This document shows positions 7,256 to 15,142 of a stretch of DNA of 64,000 nt, piece after piece. The translations under genes and the position numbers were made by a program. The notes below the pieces were generated by a model that ran no database searches, was not told where the DNA came from, and saw only the letters and a program-made list of their open reading frames with translations. The DNA comes from Pseudanabaena minima (lineage in GTDB: Bacteria > Cyanobacteriota > Cyanobacteriia > Pseudanabaenales > Pseudanabaenaceae). The stretch spans positions 3,844,001-3,908,000 of the forward strand of contig NZ_CP159508.1 of NCBI RefSeq assembly GCF_051131155.1. The letters run 5' to 3'. How positions within the stretch are numbered: the stretch's first letter is position 1; each line of letters opens with the position of its first letter.

Positions 7256-10200
7256 ATGAACGATCGCGATCGCACGAATATTCAAGCATTTTTAGCTAAA
7301 TGGCAAGGCTCACAGGGAAATGAGCGAGCTAATTATCAGACTTTTTTTGATGATTTGTGTGTGGCTTTAGGGGTGGAGCGTCCGATTCCCAAGGGGACAG
7401 TGCAGGGTGATCCTTACTGTTTTGATAAGGAGATTAAGGTTTTTCATAAGGAGGGAATTAAGACTAATTTTGTGGATTTCCATCGGGAGGGGCATTTCTT
7501 AATTGAGGCGAAACAGGGGAGTGATAAGCCTAAGCAAAGTTCGCCGAAGCGCGGGACTGAGAGTTATCTGCGGATGATGGAAAAGGCTTTTTATCAGGCT
7601 TTGAGCTATACGCCGTTTTTGAATAGCAAGCCGCCGTTTTTGATGACTTGCGATATTGGTTCGCATTTTGAGCTATGGATGAGTTTTAGTGGCAACTATG
7701 GCGGCTATGGGGCGAGAGAAGTCATTCCCCTTGCGAGTCTGCTTGATGAGAAGGTTTTCGATCGCTTTGTGGCGATTTTTAGCGATCCGCAAAGTCTGAA
7801 TCCTGAGAAGTATCGGGCGCGGGTGACGCGAGAGGTGGCGGGGACTTTGGCGAAGTTGGCGAAGTGGCTAGAGGAGCAGGGTAAGGAACCGCAGGAGGTG
7901 GCGAATTTTTTGATGCGCTGCATTTTTACGATGTTTGCGGAGGATGTGCGGTTGTTGCAGGGGGAGATTTTTACGAGGGCTTTAAAGGAGCGTTGGATTC
8001 CTGAACCGAGTCGATTTAAGGCTGAGATTGAGGATCTGTGGAAGGTGATGAATACGGGTGGTAAGTTCAATTTTGATGCGATTCCACAGTTTAATGGAAG
8101 CTTTTTTGCGAATGCGATCGCCTTTGATTTGCCGAGGGAACAGCTTGAGGTGTTGTATGAGGCGGCGCAAAAGGATTGGCGCGAGGTGGAGCCTGCGATT
8201 TTTGGGACTTTGTTGGAACGGGCGCTAGAGAAAAAAGAGCGTAGTCGGTTGGGGGCGCATTATACGCCGCGATCGTATGTGGAGAGGTTGGTGCGTCCTG
8301 TGGTGATGGAACCTTTGCGGGAGGAGTGGCTTTTGGTTGAGACAGAAGTTAATCGGCTGTTGGTGCTGAAGGATGGTCAGGAGGAACCAACGAAGGCGCA
8401 AAGGGATAAGGCGGCGGTAGAGATTCGGGCGTTTTTGGAGCGTTTGCAAGGGGTGCGGATTCTTGATCCTGCTTGCGGTTCGGGCAATTTCTTGTATGTG
8501 ACGTTGGATTTAATCAAGACGTTGGAGCAGGAGGTGCAGATGCGCTTGTTGGATGTGTTGGGCAAAGTTACCACAGATTTGTTGGAGGAGTTCGATCCAC
8601 GTTTGGCAGGGCGGAAGCAGGTGAATCCTTCTCAGTTTTTGGGTATTGAGATCAATCCAAGGGCGGCGGCGATCGCGGAGTTAGTAATTTGGATTGGTTA
8701 TTTGCAGTGGCATTTTAAGCGCTATGGTACTACGCCGCCCCCTGAGCCAATTTTGCAGGATTTCCACAATATCGAGTTTCGGGATGCGGTGTTGGCTTAT
8801 GATGGGCGGGAGCTTGATGTTGATGCGAAGACGGGTAAGGTGCGGAGTCGTTGGGGTGGGCGGACGATGAGGCATCCTGTGACGGGTGAGGATGTGCCTG
8901 ATCCGTCGGATCAGGTTCCCATCTATCGCTACATTAATCCGCGTCCTGCGGTGTGGCAAGAGGCTGATTATATTGTTTCTAATCCTCCTTTTATTGGGAA
9001 TGCGAGAATGAGGGATAGATTAGGTGATGGATATACAGAAGCTTTACGAAAGGTTTATCCAGATGTGCCTGATACTGTTGATTTTGTTATGTATTGGTGG
9101 CATAAAGCAGCAAAATTAGTAAGTTCTAAAAAGCTTCAAAGATTTGGCTTAATCACCACAAATAGCATCCGTCAAATTAGACAACGTAGCTTAATAGATA
9201 TTCACTTCAAAAAGAAAGATCCTGTGCGCTTGATCTTTGCAATCCCTGATCATCCTTGGGATGACGAAGGCGCAGCAGTCAGAATTTCGATGACTATTGC
9301 ATCTCTTCATGATGCCAAAAAGTCTATCAATGACACTAGATTAATCCATGTCATTTCTGAACTTGAGTCAGATTTACCAGAAGATGAGGCGGAAAAAATT
9401 CAGCTTAAGGTTCTAAATACAGGAAGTATTTTTAGTGATCTCACATCAGGGACAGATATAGGTAGTGCATTAAGTCTATTAGCACAAACCAATTTATGCT
9501 CTTCAGGTGTAAAAATTTATGGAGAAGGTTTTATTCTCTCGGCACAAGAAAGCGAACCTCTAAAACACTGTTCTATAATAAAAGATTACTTTAATGGAAG
9601 AGATATTAATCAAAGTAGGCGATACGTGAAAGTTATCGATTGTTTTGGTTATACAGAGAGTGATATCAGAGATAGTTTTCCTAACGTGTATCAAATCTTG
9701 CTGGACAAAGTATATCCCTATCGATCAGTAGAGAGGGATCAAAAAATCCGCCAAAACTGGTGGTTATTTGAGCGAAATCGTCCTGAATTAAGGAATGCTA
9801 TTCAAAATCTACAAAAATATATTGTCACCTCTGAAGTTTCAAAACATAGGTTTTTTTCTTTCGTAGATGCTTCGGTTATTCCAGATGTAACCCTTATTTG
9901 TTTTGCTGTTGATGATCCTTATTTTTTAGGGATTTTATCTAGTAAGGTTCATATTGACTGGGTGCTTGCGACAGGTGGAACATTAGAAGATAGACCTCGC
10001 TATAACAAAACTCGTTGCTTCGATCCTTTCCCTTTCCCAGATGCAACATTAGAACAAAAAGAAAAAATTCGACAACTAGGCGAAAGACTCGATCGCCATC
10101 GCAAACAAGTACAGGCTCAACATCCCGAAATCACGATTACAGGAATGTATAACCTCCTCGAAAAACTCCGCAAAGGCGAAGACTTCACCGACAAAGACCG

Positions 10201-10819
10201 AGAATACAACAACAAAGCCCTAGTCTCCACCCTCAAACAAATCCACGACGAACTAGACAACGCCGTTCTAGAAGCCTACGGATGGGAAGATTTGAAATAC
10301 CCTCATCCCCTAACCCCTTCTCCCATTAAGGGAGAAGGGGAACAAGAAACTTCTTCGCTCCCCTCTCCCTCAATGGGAGAGGGGCTGGGGGTGAGGGAAA
10401 ATTCTCTCACCGAAATCATCCTCGATCGCCTCGTCACCCTCAACGCCCAACGCGCCGAAGAAGAACGTAACGGACACATACGCTGGCTCCGTCCCGAATA
10501 CCAAGCACCCAACGAAGTCCGCACCCAAACCATCATCGAAGGAGTTGGCGAAAGTGAAGAAGTAGCGATCGCTCCTGCCGAAGTCAAAACATTCCCTAAA
10601 CAACCCAAAGACCAACTCGCCGCCATACGCGACCTCCTCCGCACCAGCAACAACCCTTGGACGATCGCCCAAATCGCCGCCCAATTTAAAAACGGTAGCC
10701 GCTATAAAAACGCCATTTCCGAAAACCTCGAACGCCTAGAATGGTTCGGCATCCTGCACTGCCATCAAGACGCACAAATTAAATACTGGCAACACATCGA
10801 AACCCAGCAAGCAAGTTGA
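7256..10819 (+). CDS. Single-chain type II restriction-modification enzyme, MmeI-like
   Basis: This 1187-residue protein joins nuclease, methyltransferase and target recognition, as in type IIG/IIL enzymes. The N-terminal nuclease has D74, then nine residues, then E84-A-K86, the same D-X9-EXK spacing as MmeI. A helical linker follows. The methyltransferase has SAM motif DPACGSG at 404-410 and the adenine-N6 motif NPPF at 576-579. The recognition region lies around residues 590-930, and a helical C-terminus follows. About residues 1015-1047 are a translated interspersed repeat (PHPLTPSPIKGEG, then PSPSMGEGLGV). Base use is mosaic: about 7.4-8.95 kb is G-rich, 9.0-10.0 kb is AT-rich and 10.05-10.8 kb is C-rich. 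It needs no partner subunit in this family. The reading frame is intact. Confidence 0.93.
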   Translation: MNDRDRTNIQAFLAKWQGSQGNERANYQTFFDDLCVALGVERPIPKGTVQGDPYCFDKEIKVFHKEGIKTNFVDFHREGHFLIEAKQGSDKPKQSSPKRGTESYLRMMEKAFYQALSYTPFLNSKPPFLMTCDIGSHFELWMSFSGNYGGYGAREVIPLASLLDEKVFDRFVAIFSDPQSLNPEKYRARVTREVAGTLAKLAKWLEEQGKEPQEVANFLMRCIFTMFAEDVRLLQGEIFTRALKERWIPEPSRFKAEIEDLWKVMNTGGKFNFDAIPQFNGSFFANAIAFDLPREQLEVLYEAAQKDWREVEPAIFGTLLERALEKKERSRLGAHYTPRSYVERLVRPVVMEPLREEWLLVETEVNRLLVLKDGQEEPTKAQRDKAAVEIRAFLERLQGVRILDPACGSGNFLYVTLDLIKTLEQEVQMRLLDVLGKVTTDLLEEFDPRLAGRKQVNPSQFLGIEINPRAAAIAELVIWIGYLQWHFKRYGTTPPPEPILQDFHNIEFRDAVLAYDGRELDVDAKTGKVRSRWGGRTMRHPVTGEDVPDPSDQVPIYRYINPRPAVWQEADYIVSNPPFIGNARMRDRLGDGYTEALRKVYPDVPDTVDFVMYWWHKAAKLVSSKKLQRFGLITTNSIRQIRQRSLIDIHFKKKDPVRLIFAIPDHPWDDEGAAVRISMTIASLHDAKKSINDTRLIHVISELESDLPEDEAEKIQLKVLNTGSIFSDLTSGTDIGSALSLLAQTNLCSSGVKIYGEGFILSAQESEPLKHCSIIKDYFNGRDINQSRRYVKVIDCFGYTESDIRDSFPNVYQILLDKVYPYRSVERDQKIRQNWWLFERNRPELRNAIQNLQKYIVTSEVSKHRFFSFVDASVIPDVTLICFAVDDPYFLGILSSKVHIDWVLATGGTLEDRPRYNKTRCFDPFPFPDATLEQKEKIRQLGERLDRHRKQVQAQHPEITITGMYNLLEKLRKGEDFTDKDREYNNKALVSTLKQIHDELDNAVLEAYGWEDLKYPHPLTPSPIKGEGEQETSSLPSPSMGEGLGVRENSLTEIILDRLVTLNAQRAEEERNGHIRWLRPEYQAPNEVRTQTIIEGVGESEEVAIAPAEVKTFPKQPKDQLAAIRDLLRTSNNPWTIAQIAAQFKNGSRYKNAISENLERLEWFGILHCHQDAQIKYWQHIETQQAS
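10300..10397. repeat. Family E repeat inserted in frame in the restriction enzyme gene
   Basis: Two hairpins in tandem: CCCTTCTCCC/GGGAGAAGGG and CCCTCTCCC/GGGAGAGGGG, bounded by CCCTCATCCCC and GGGGGTGAGGG. The same repeat class forms the interior of the family C element at 54525-54661. Here it is translated into a PLTPSP/GEGLGVRE-type peptide without breaking the frame. Confidence 0.85.
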
Positions 10820-10924
10820 ATTGTGTAAGAAGCGATCGCATTTACTTTCTAAACTTCAAAAAACTAATAATGGTAATTTCAATCATCAAAATCCAATTTT
10901 TCAGAGTCCGCCGCACCAAGATCA

Positions 10925-11299
10925 TTAGTACCGATCGCCAATCTTATCGCCATCTGCTAAATCAACCTTAAGAATCTGAGTATCCGCAATATGCTTTAAC
11001 CCCCAAAGCCCAATCACCTTCAGCACTGGGCGAAGACTTCTTCCCTTTTCAGTCAGTTGATAATTCATGCGGCGAGCATGATTGCTGTAAGGTTGTTTCT
11101 CGACTAAATCTAACTCCTCCAACAATTTCAAGCGATTTGCCAAAATATTTGTCGAAATGCCTTCAGGGGATTCCAAAAACTCTTCAAAGCGTTGCTTCTT
11201 AAAAAACATCATGTCTCGAATCACAAGTAACGTCCAGCGATCGCCAATTAGATCGAGGGTGCAGGCAACAGGACAGGGAGAGCGTTTGAGTTGATCCAT
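10925..11299 (-). CDS. HxlR family transcriptional regulator
   Basis: A winged-helix regulator of 124 residues. The HxlR signature is clear: CPVACTLDLIGDRWTLLVIRD near the N-terminus (Cys 9 in the usual redox-sensitive position), RFEEFLESPEGISTNILANRLKLLEELDLV for the recognition helix and wing, and a C-terminal dimerisation helix. Family members sense oxidants, aldehydes or electrophiles through the cysteine. It is divergent from a thioesterase gene across 83 bases holding a repeated TTACTTGCATTTTA-like motif, so it probably controls itself and that gene. The inducer is unknown. Confidence 0.9.
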   Translation of the reverse strand: MDQLKRSPCPVACTLDLIGDRWTLLVIRDMMFFKKQRFEEFLESPEGISTNILANRLKLLEELDLVEKQPYSNHARRMNYQLTEKGRSLRPVLKVIGLWGLKHIADTQILKVDLADGDKIGDRY

Positions 11300-11310
11300 A
11301 CTTCACCAAT

Positions 11311-11380
11311 AGTTTAGTTACTTGCATTTTACAATCTATATGCGTTAACATACTTTTTAACTTGCAATTTAAAAGTTACT
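11311..11380. promoter_or_regulatory. Putative HxlR operator region
   Basis: Between the divergent regulator and thioesterase genes the motif GTTACTTGCATTTTA (11317-11331) recurs as TTAACTTGCAATTTA (11357-11371), followed by AAAAGTTACT, whose AGTTAC echoes the first copy. Repeated TTGCA-centred sites at a divergent promoter are typical for HxlR binding. Binding itself is inferred. Confidence 0.5.
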
Positions 11381-11382
11381 CT

Positions 11383-11808
11383 ATGACTGCAACAACCCTA
11401 AAACAACCATTTGAGATCGAAATACCTCTGCCAGTGAGGACTTACGACATTGACTTTGCAGGCATCGTGAATAATATCGTTTACGTGCGCTGGTTAGAAG
11501 ATTTGCGCTTAGAGATGCTAGCCCGTCATTTCCCATTGGAAGAACAGATCAAAAATGGATTCGCACCTGTGATTTTACAAACAAAAATTGATTATAAACA
11601 GTCGATCAAGATTTCTGATCAGCCCAGTGGCAAAATGTGGATGCAAAATTTGGAATCTTTACGATGGACTGTCAATGCAGCGATCGCCGTTAATGGCAAA
11701 GTGGCTGCTTTGGGCGAACAGGTTGGTATTTTTGTCGATCTCCAAAATAATAAACCCATGCGGATACCCGAAGCATTGAAACAGAAGTATCAAGAATTAA
11801 CCGCATAA
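11383..11808 (+). CDS. Acyl-CoA thioesterase, 4HBT hot-dog family
   Basis: A hot-dog fold thioesterase of about 141 residues with the 4HBT pattern RTYDIDFAGIVNNIVYVRWLEDLR, in which the Asp/Glu-containing helix supplies the catalytic carboxylate. It would hydrolyse an acyl or aromatic thioester in the cytosol. The substrate cannot be told from sequence. I place the start at ATG 11383. A TTG at 11362 is in frame but falls inside the repeated operator-like sequence. It is divergent from an HxlR regulator, which suggests induction by a small molecule. It converges with the SafE-like gene 19 bases downstream. Confidence 0.85.
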   Translation: MTATTLKQPFEIEIPLPVRTYDIDFAGIVNNIVYVRWLEDLRLEMLARHFPLEEQIKNGFAPVILQTKIDYKQSIKISDQPSGKMWMQNLESLRWTVNAAIAVNGKVAALGEQVGIFVDLQNNKPMRIPEALKQKYQELTA

Positions 11809-11827
11809 ATGGAACCTCTATGCAAGG

Positions 11828-13048
11828 CTATTTTTTCCTCAGTTTCCGATCTCCAAATCTCAAAAACCTAATTAACACAGTCCCCACTGTAATTACTCCA
11901 CATAAACCCGTCAAAATCCAATTCTTAGGAGTCCAGTCCACTGCTCCCAGATAATTAGAACCGATCACGATGGTATGTACTGATGCTAATACCAAGGCAG
12001 GAACTGAGAGTAAATGGACATAGCGCCAAGATTTACCCAGTTTCGCCATCATCCAATCAGAACTGGTGAGAGCGGCGGGAGCCATCAACGCGATCGCGAT
12101 CGCACCTAACCAAATTGAAATCTGGTGCTGCGGAATCATGAAGGATAAAGCATCAAAGTTCCATTGAAAAGTATGCTCAACCTTATGGAAAGTATGGGCA
12201 AGGGATAGGACAAATGCACCAACACCGATCGCTCGGCGGTAGGTCATTAAGACTGAACAAGCCTTAAAAAGATGACTGAGCGGACGAGCAGCAAGGGCAA
12301 GAATTAGCAAAATCAAACCTGCATGACCTGTATAGTCCACCATGTCACTGGTGCGTAACAGCGTTAAGATGCCAATTGTGAGTGTAATCCAGCCACCCAA
12401 GCGAAATAACTGACTGCGGCGATCGCGACTCAGTAATCCCGCAAATACGCCGATACCCAGCATCGATGGCAAAGTTCCCAATCCGAAGGCTAACATCGTC
12501 AAGGCTCCCTGAGTCATATTGCTAGTTTCTGCCGCCTTGATCTGAGCTGTGTAGAGAAATCCACAGGGAATCAATCCCCATGTCATGCCGAGTAAAGCGG
12601 GTGTCAGTGGATGGGAATGCAGCGATAGTTTCATCATTGCGCTGCTAAGGCGTTGATGTAGCCCCACTAATGCCATAGGATTAAGAAAAGGCATATTTGG
12701 CAAACCTTCTGGCTTAATCTGCACAAGTCCCATCCATACCAAAAGAATACCTGTCAAAATCGCAAGCCAACGCCGCAGATCGCTCTCTAAACCTGCTAAC
12801 TGTCCACTAGCTACTAGTACCGAACCGATCGCCCCAATAAAAGCCCCTGCGATCGCATAGCTTAAAATTCTGCCGATGTTCAGCAATGCATGAAAATACA
12901 AATGCTGTTGCCAAGCTAGAGGATGATTTTGGGAATTGCTATCTTTACCTGAAAGCGAAAAAGCGACGGTCAGGGGACCACACATCCCCACACAATGACC
13001 AAAACTCCCTAAAAAACCTAAAGCAGCAACAAGCAATAAATCTAGCAT
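11828..13048 (-). CDS. TauE/SafE-like membrane protein with C-terminal ferric-reductase-like domain
   Basis: A 406-residue polytopic membrane protein. The first six helices belong to the SafE/DsbD-like family (COG2836 type), with the motifs GHCVGMCGP at residues 17-25 and MTWGLIPCGFLYTAQ near 155. The paired cysteines suggest thiol or copper handling across the membrane. After about residue 265 a second helical block follows with histidines in AHTFHKVEHTFQW and SVHTIVIGSNY, resembling ferric reductase/cytochrome b-like modules. It lies downstream of a FixH-like gene, Cu/Zn SOD and cytochrome c6 on the same strand, across a 205-base gap with a repeat. A role in copper or redox delivery to electron-transfer proteins is inference. 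Confidence 0.85.
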   Translation of the reverse strand: MLDLLLVAALGFLGSFGHCVGMCGPLTVAFSLSGKDSNSQNHPLAWQQHLYFHALLNIGRILSYAIAGAFIGAIGSVLVASGQLAGLESDLRRWLAILTGILLVWMGLVQIKPEGLPNMPFLNPMALVGLHQRLSSAMMKLSLHSHPLTPALLGMTWGLIPCGFLYTAQIKAAETSNMTQGALTMLAFGLGTLPSMLGIGVFAGLLSRDRRSQLFRLGGWITLTIGILTLLRTSDMVDYTGHAGLILLILALAARPLSHLFKACSVLMTYRRAIGVGAFVLSLAHTFHKVEHTFQWNFDALSFMIPQHQISIWLGAIAIALMAPAALTSSDWMMAKLGKSWRYVHLLSVPALVLASVHTIVIGSNYLGAVDWTPKNWILTGLCGVITVGTVLIRFLRFGDRKLRKK

Positions 13049-13137
13049 TCTTTATTTATAGCGCCTTGCGCTGAATTATTTTTAAAACTGGTATTAGGTA
13101 GAACAAAGATAGTCATCATGTTTCCATGTCATCCTGC

Positions 13138-13205
13138 AAGAGGATTTGGAGACCAAATCCCTAGATTATCGCAATGGTAGGGGCTTGGAGACCAAGCCCC
13201 TACAG
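13138..13205. repeat. Family D repeat, copy D2
   Basis: Two adjacent short hairpins, GGATTTGGAGACCAAATCC and GGGGCTTGGAGACCAAGCCCC, separated by about 16 bases. The same pair in the opposite order occurs inside family C copy C3. It fills most of the gap 13049-13253. I see no gene there. Confidence 0.75.
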
Positions 13206-13253
13206 CTACTCTAAAAGAAATCTCTTGATTTTGGCTTGAGCGCAAATTGATGT

Positions 13254-13709
13254 CTATCTACCCACATTTGTCGTAAAAGTTAATTCAAAGGGGGCAAAAT
13301 CTTCACCCTCTCTTGCCGAACCACTCAAACGCAGTTCATATCTACCTACTTGAGGAAATGTAACCTCCATACTTGGCAATCCCAAATAGCGCTCAATAAT
13401 TGACAAAGGATTAGCTACCGTAAATTTGATGTTGCGATCAGTTAGCGATCGCACTTCTAACCGACAATTGCATTTTCCGTAAGGGATAAGTTCACCGCCT
13501 CGTTTAGTAAGCGCGATCCAAATTCTCGATTTTTTACCCGCAACAGGTCGATCATTGGGTTCAATATGAATTGTGCCACCAACATCTTGAGAAGTTTTTA
13601 CTTCATGGGCAATGCGAACAGGTGCTGGAAGTTTTTCTAATTGTGAACTATTAATATTGTAAGCAGTGGATAAATGCAAATTCAAAAGGATAGAAGCTAC
13701 TTCAAACAT
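13254..13709 (-). CDS. Hypothetical FixH/YtkA-like protein
   Basis: A 151-residue protein with a short hydrophobic N-terminus (MFEVASILLNLHLS) that may be a weak signal or anchor. The rest is predicted beta sandwich: VGGTIHIEPNDRPVAGKKSR, then a CNC cysteine pair near residue 81, then FPQVGRYELRLSG. The layout resembles FixH/YtkA-like immunoglobulin-fold proteins that in cyanobacteria sit beside SafE-type genes, as I recall. The start lies 20 bases after the sodC-like stop, so the two are probably co-transcribed. The CNC motif could bind copper or form a disulfide. Function unproven. Confidence 0.65.
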   Translation of the reverse strand: MFEVASILLNLHLSTAYNINSSQLEKLPAPVRIAHEVKTSQDVGGTIHIEPNDRPVAGKKSRIWIALTKRGGELIPYGKCNCRLEVRSLTDRNIKFTVANPLSIIERYLGLPSMEVTFPQVGRYELRLSGSAREGEDFAPFELTFTTNVGR

Positions 13710-13729
13710 TGATTAACGATAATTCTTAA

Positions 13730-14380
13730 TTATTGAGATTTGACAACGCCACAAGCAATACGGGTTTTATAGTCAACATTGGGAATTGTTGATTTTCCAT
13801 TTGCGCCTGCATGAATGACGATCGCAGTGCCACCTTTCTTTAGTAAAGAGTTGTGCCCTGTACCTAGAGTTAACTCTGACAAGGTTGCTGTTAAAGTTCC
13901 TGTCCCATCCTGCTGAACCATGATATTTGGCAAATCACCAGCAGGCTGATGTTGGTCAACGCCATGCTTCATATCCTCATGTTTGTAATGAGTATGATGA
14001 TGATGTTTGTTATGCATATGATGAAGCCTGTGATCGTGGGAATTATCCATGAGCGATCGCTTTGGATCGAAATGATTGCCTGCTGATTTAAAGTCTGGCG
14101 CTTCACATTTACCATTTTCATGTAAGTGCACCATATGCTCTCCCTGAGCCAGTTTTTGAACTTGCAGAGTTACTTTGACACCTGAAGTAGATTGGGTAAA
14201 AGTTGCAGTTCCCACCAGTTCGCCCTTAGCATTAAAAATCTGTGAGCTAGCACTGGGTTTTAACGTTTTAGAAATAGCTGCATTAATACTAGTCAGATTT
14301 GCCATCGCGATTAAAGGCAGCAAAACTACGAACTTAGATACAAATTTAGCTTGAAATGGGTATTTATTAGGATTAATCAT
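13730..14380 (-). CDS. sodC: Cu/Zn superoxide dismutase-like protein with His-rich insertion
   Basis: Exported SodC-family protein of 216 residues that would convert superoxide to peroxide outside the cytoplasm. Residues 1-37 look like a signal peptide. Copper ligands are recognisable at H85 and H87 (VHLHENGKC), H103 (GNHFDP) and H190 (VIHAG), and C92/C210 fit the conserved disulfide. Between the bridging His and the GDLPN motif there is an unusual histidine-rich stretch at about 115-144, with 13 His in 32 residues, including HHHH. This could buffer copper or zinc. The active-site Arg that normally lies near the end corresponds to R207 in the TRIACGVV segment. It sits between petJ and a FixH-like gene. 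Confidence 0.88.
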   Translation of the reverse strand: MINPNKYPFQAKFVSKFVVLLPLIAMANLTSINAAISKTLKPSASSQIFNAKGELVGTATFTQSTSGVKVTLQVQKLAQGEHMVHLHENGKCEAPDFKSAGNHFDPKRSLMDNSHDHRLHHMHNKHHHHTHYKHEDMKHGVDQHQPAGDLPNIMVQQDGTGTLTATLSELTLGTGHNSLLKKGGTAIVIHAGANGKSTIPNVDYKTRIACGVVKSQ

Positions 14381-14457
14381 GCGCTCTATTACCTCTTACC
14401 TTAAAAATGTAGCTCTCTCCAAGTTAAGCCGCGCAATGCGCGGCTTAACTTACTTCT

Positions 14458-14799
14458 TTATGCTTTTGGCCAACCTTTCTCAGCTTGGTCAAGCACATAG
14501 TTAGCAACTAGGGTAATTTCATCAGCGCTAAGTTTTTTCCCAAAGGCAGGCATTGCACCTTTACCCTTAGAAACTTGTAGAGAAATTGCTTCAACAGTGT
14601 TCTTGCCATACTTTTCTAAGGCATCTGCTTTTAAGGTTTTGGCTGCGACTACATTATTTTTGCCACCTGCATGACATTGAGCGCAGTTGTTGTTAAAGAT
14701 TTTTGCACCTGCGGAAACTTCAGCAAAAGCTGGTTGACCGAAAGCAAGACTCACCAAGATTGTTAAGGCGATCGCAAGAATAGAAAAAATGCGTTTCAT
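14458..14799 (-). CDS. petJ: Cytochrome c6 precursor
   Basis: Lumenal electron carrier between cytochrome b6f and photosystem I or cytochrome oxidase, replacing plastocyanin under low copper in many cyanobacteria. The precursor has 113 residues, with a signal peptide ending near AFA at residue 26, giving a mature protein of about 87 residues, the usual size. Haem attachment is CAQCH (C39, C42, H43) and the axial methionine is M83 in GAMPAFG. The C-terminal KGWPK is typical of cytochrome c6. It is 77 bases upstream of the SOD-like gene on the same strand. A perfect 27-bp palindrome lies between it and clpR. Confidence 0.96.
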   Translation of the reverse strand: MKRIFSILAIALTILVSLAFGQPAFAEVSAGAKIFNNNCAQCHAGGKNNVVAAKTLKADALEKYGKNTVEAISLQVSKGKGAMPAFGKKLSADEITLVANYVLDQAEKGWPKA

Positions 14800-14975
14800 A
14801 GTTAGTTAGTCCTTAAATATTCACGAAAAATAAGGGCAAAGCCACAGCTGATGCCCTACGCGGCTTAGCCGCAAAGTCGAGTTGAATTTTAGTCTGGATA
14901 TATCATGACGGTACTTTCCCTAGCCGTCAAAAGACACTCTGTCAAACAAGACAGCGCACCATGCCCTCCAAAGAG

Positions 14976-15032
14976 CCAGAATAGACTTTTTGAAAGTGTC
15001 GCGAAGCGACACTTTCAAAAAGTCTATTCTGG
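14976..15032. repeat. Perfect 27-bp-arm palindrome between petJ and clpR
   Basis: Arms 14976-15002 and 15006-15032 are perfectly complementary around the loop GAA; the core is GTGTCGC-GAA-GCGACAC. Farther out TAGCCGTC (14920-14927) and GACGGCTA (15047-15054) also pair, which resembles the nested layout of family A. The gap 14800-15142 has no other gene. An open frame across the palindrome is an artefact. Confidence 0.8.
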
Positions 15033-15142
15033 TTCTAGTGTCCCTAGACGGCTAACCCTACCTCAATCTTGGCTAGGATCAACAATCGCAGTGGGATCGC
15101 TGTGATAAGCTAACAGTGTTAGTGTCATTAACACGAATAAAC

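Noticed and set aside
10303..10684. Long minus-strand frames opposite the restriction enzyme C-terminus
   Set aside because: They are shadows of the plus-strand gene's codon use and of the inserted repeat.
14905..15105. 66-codon plus-strand frame before clpR
   Set aside because: It reads straight through a perfect 27-bp palindrome, has no ribosome binding site and encodes no recognisable pattern.
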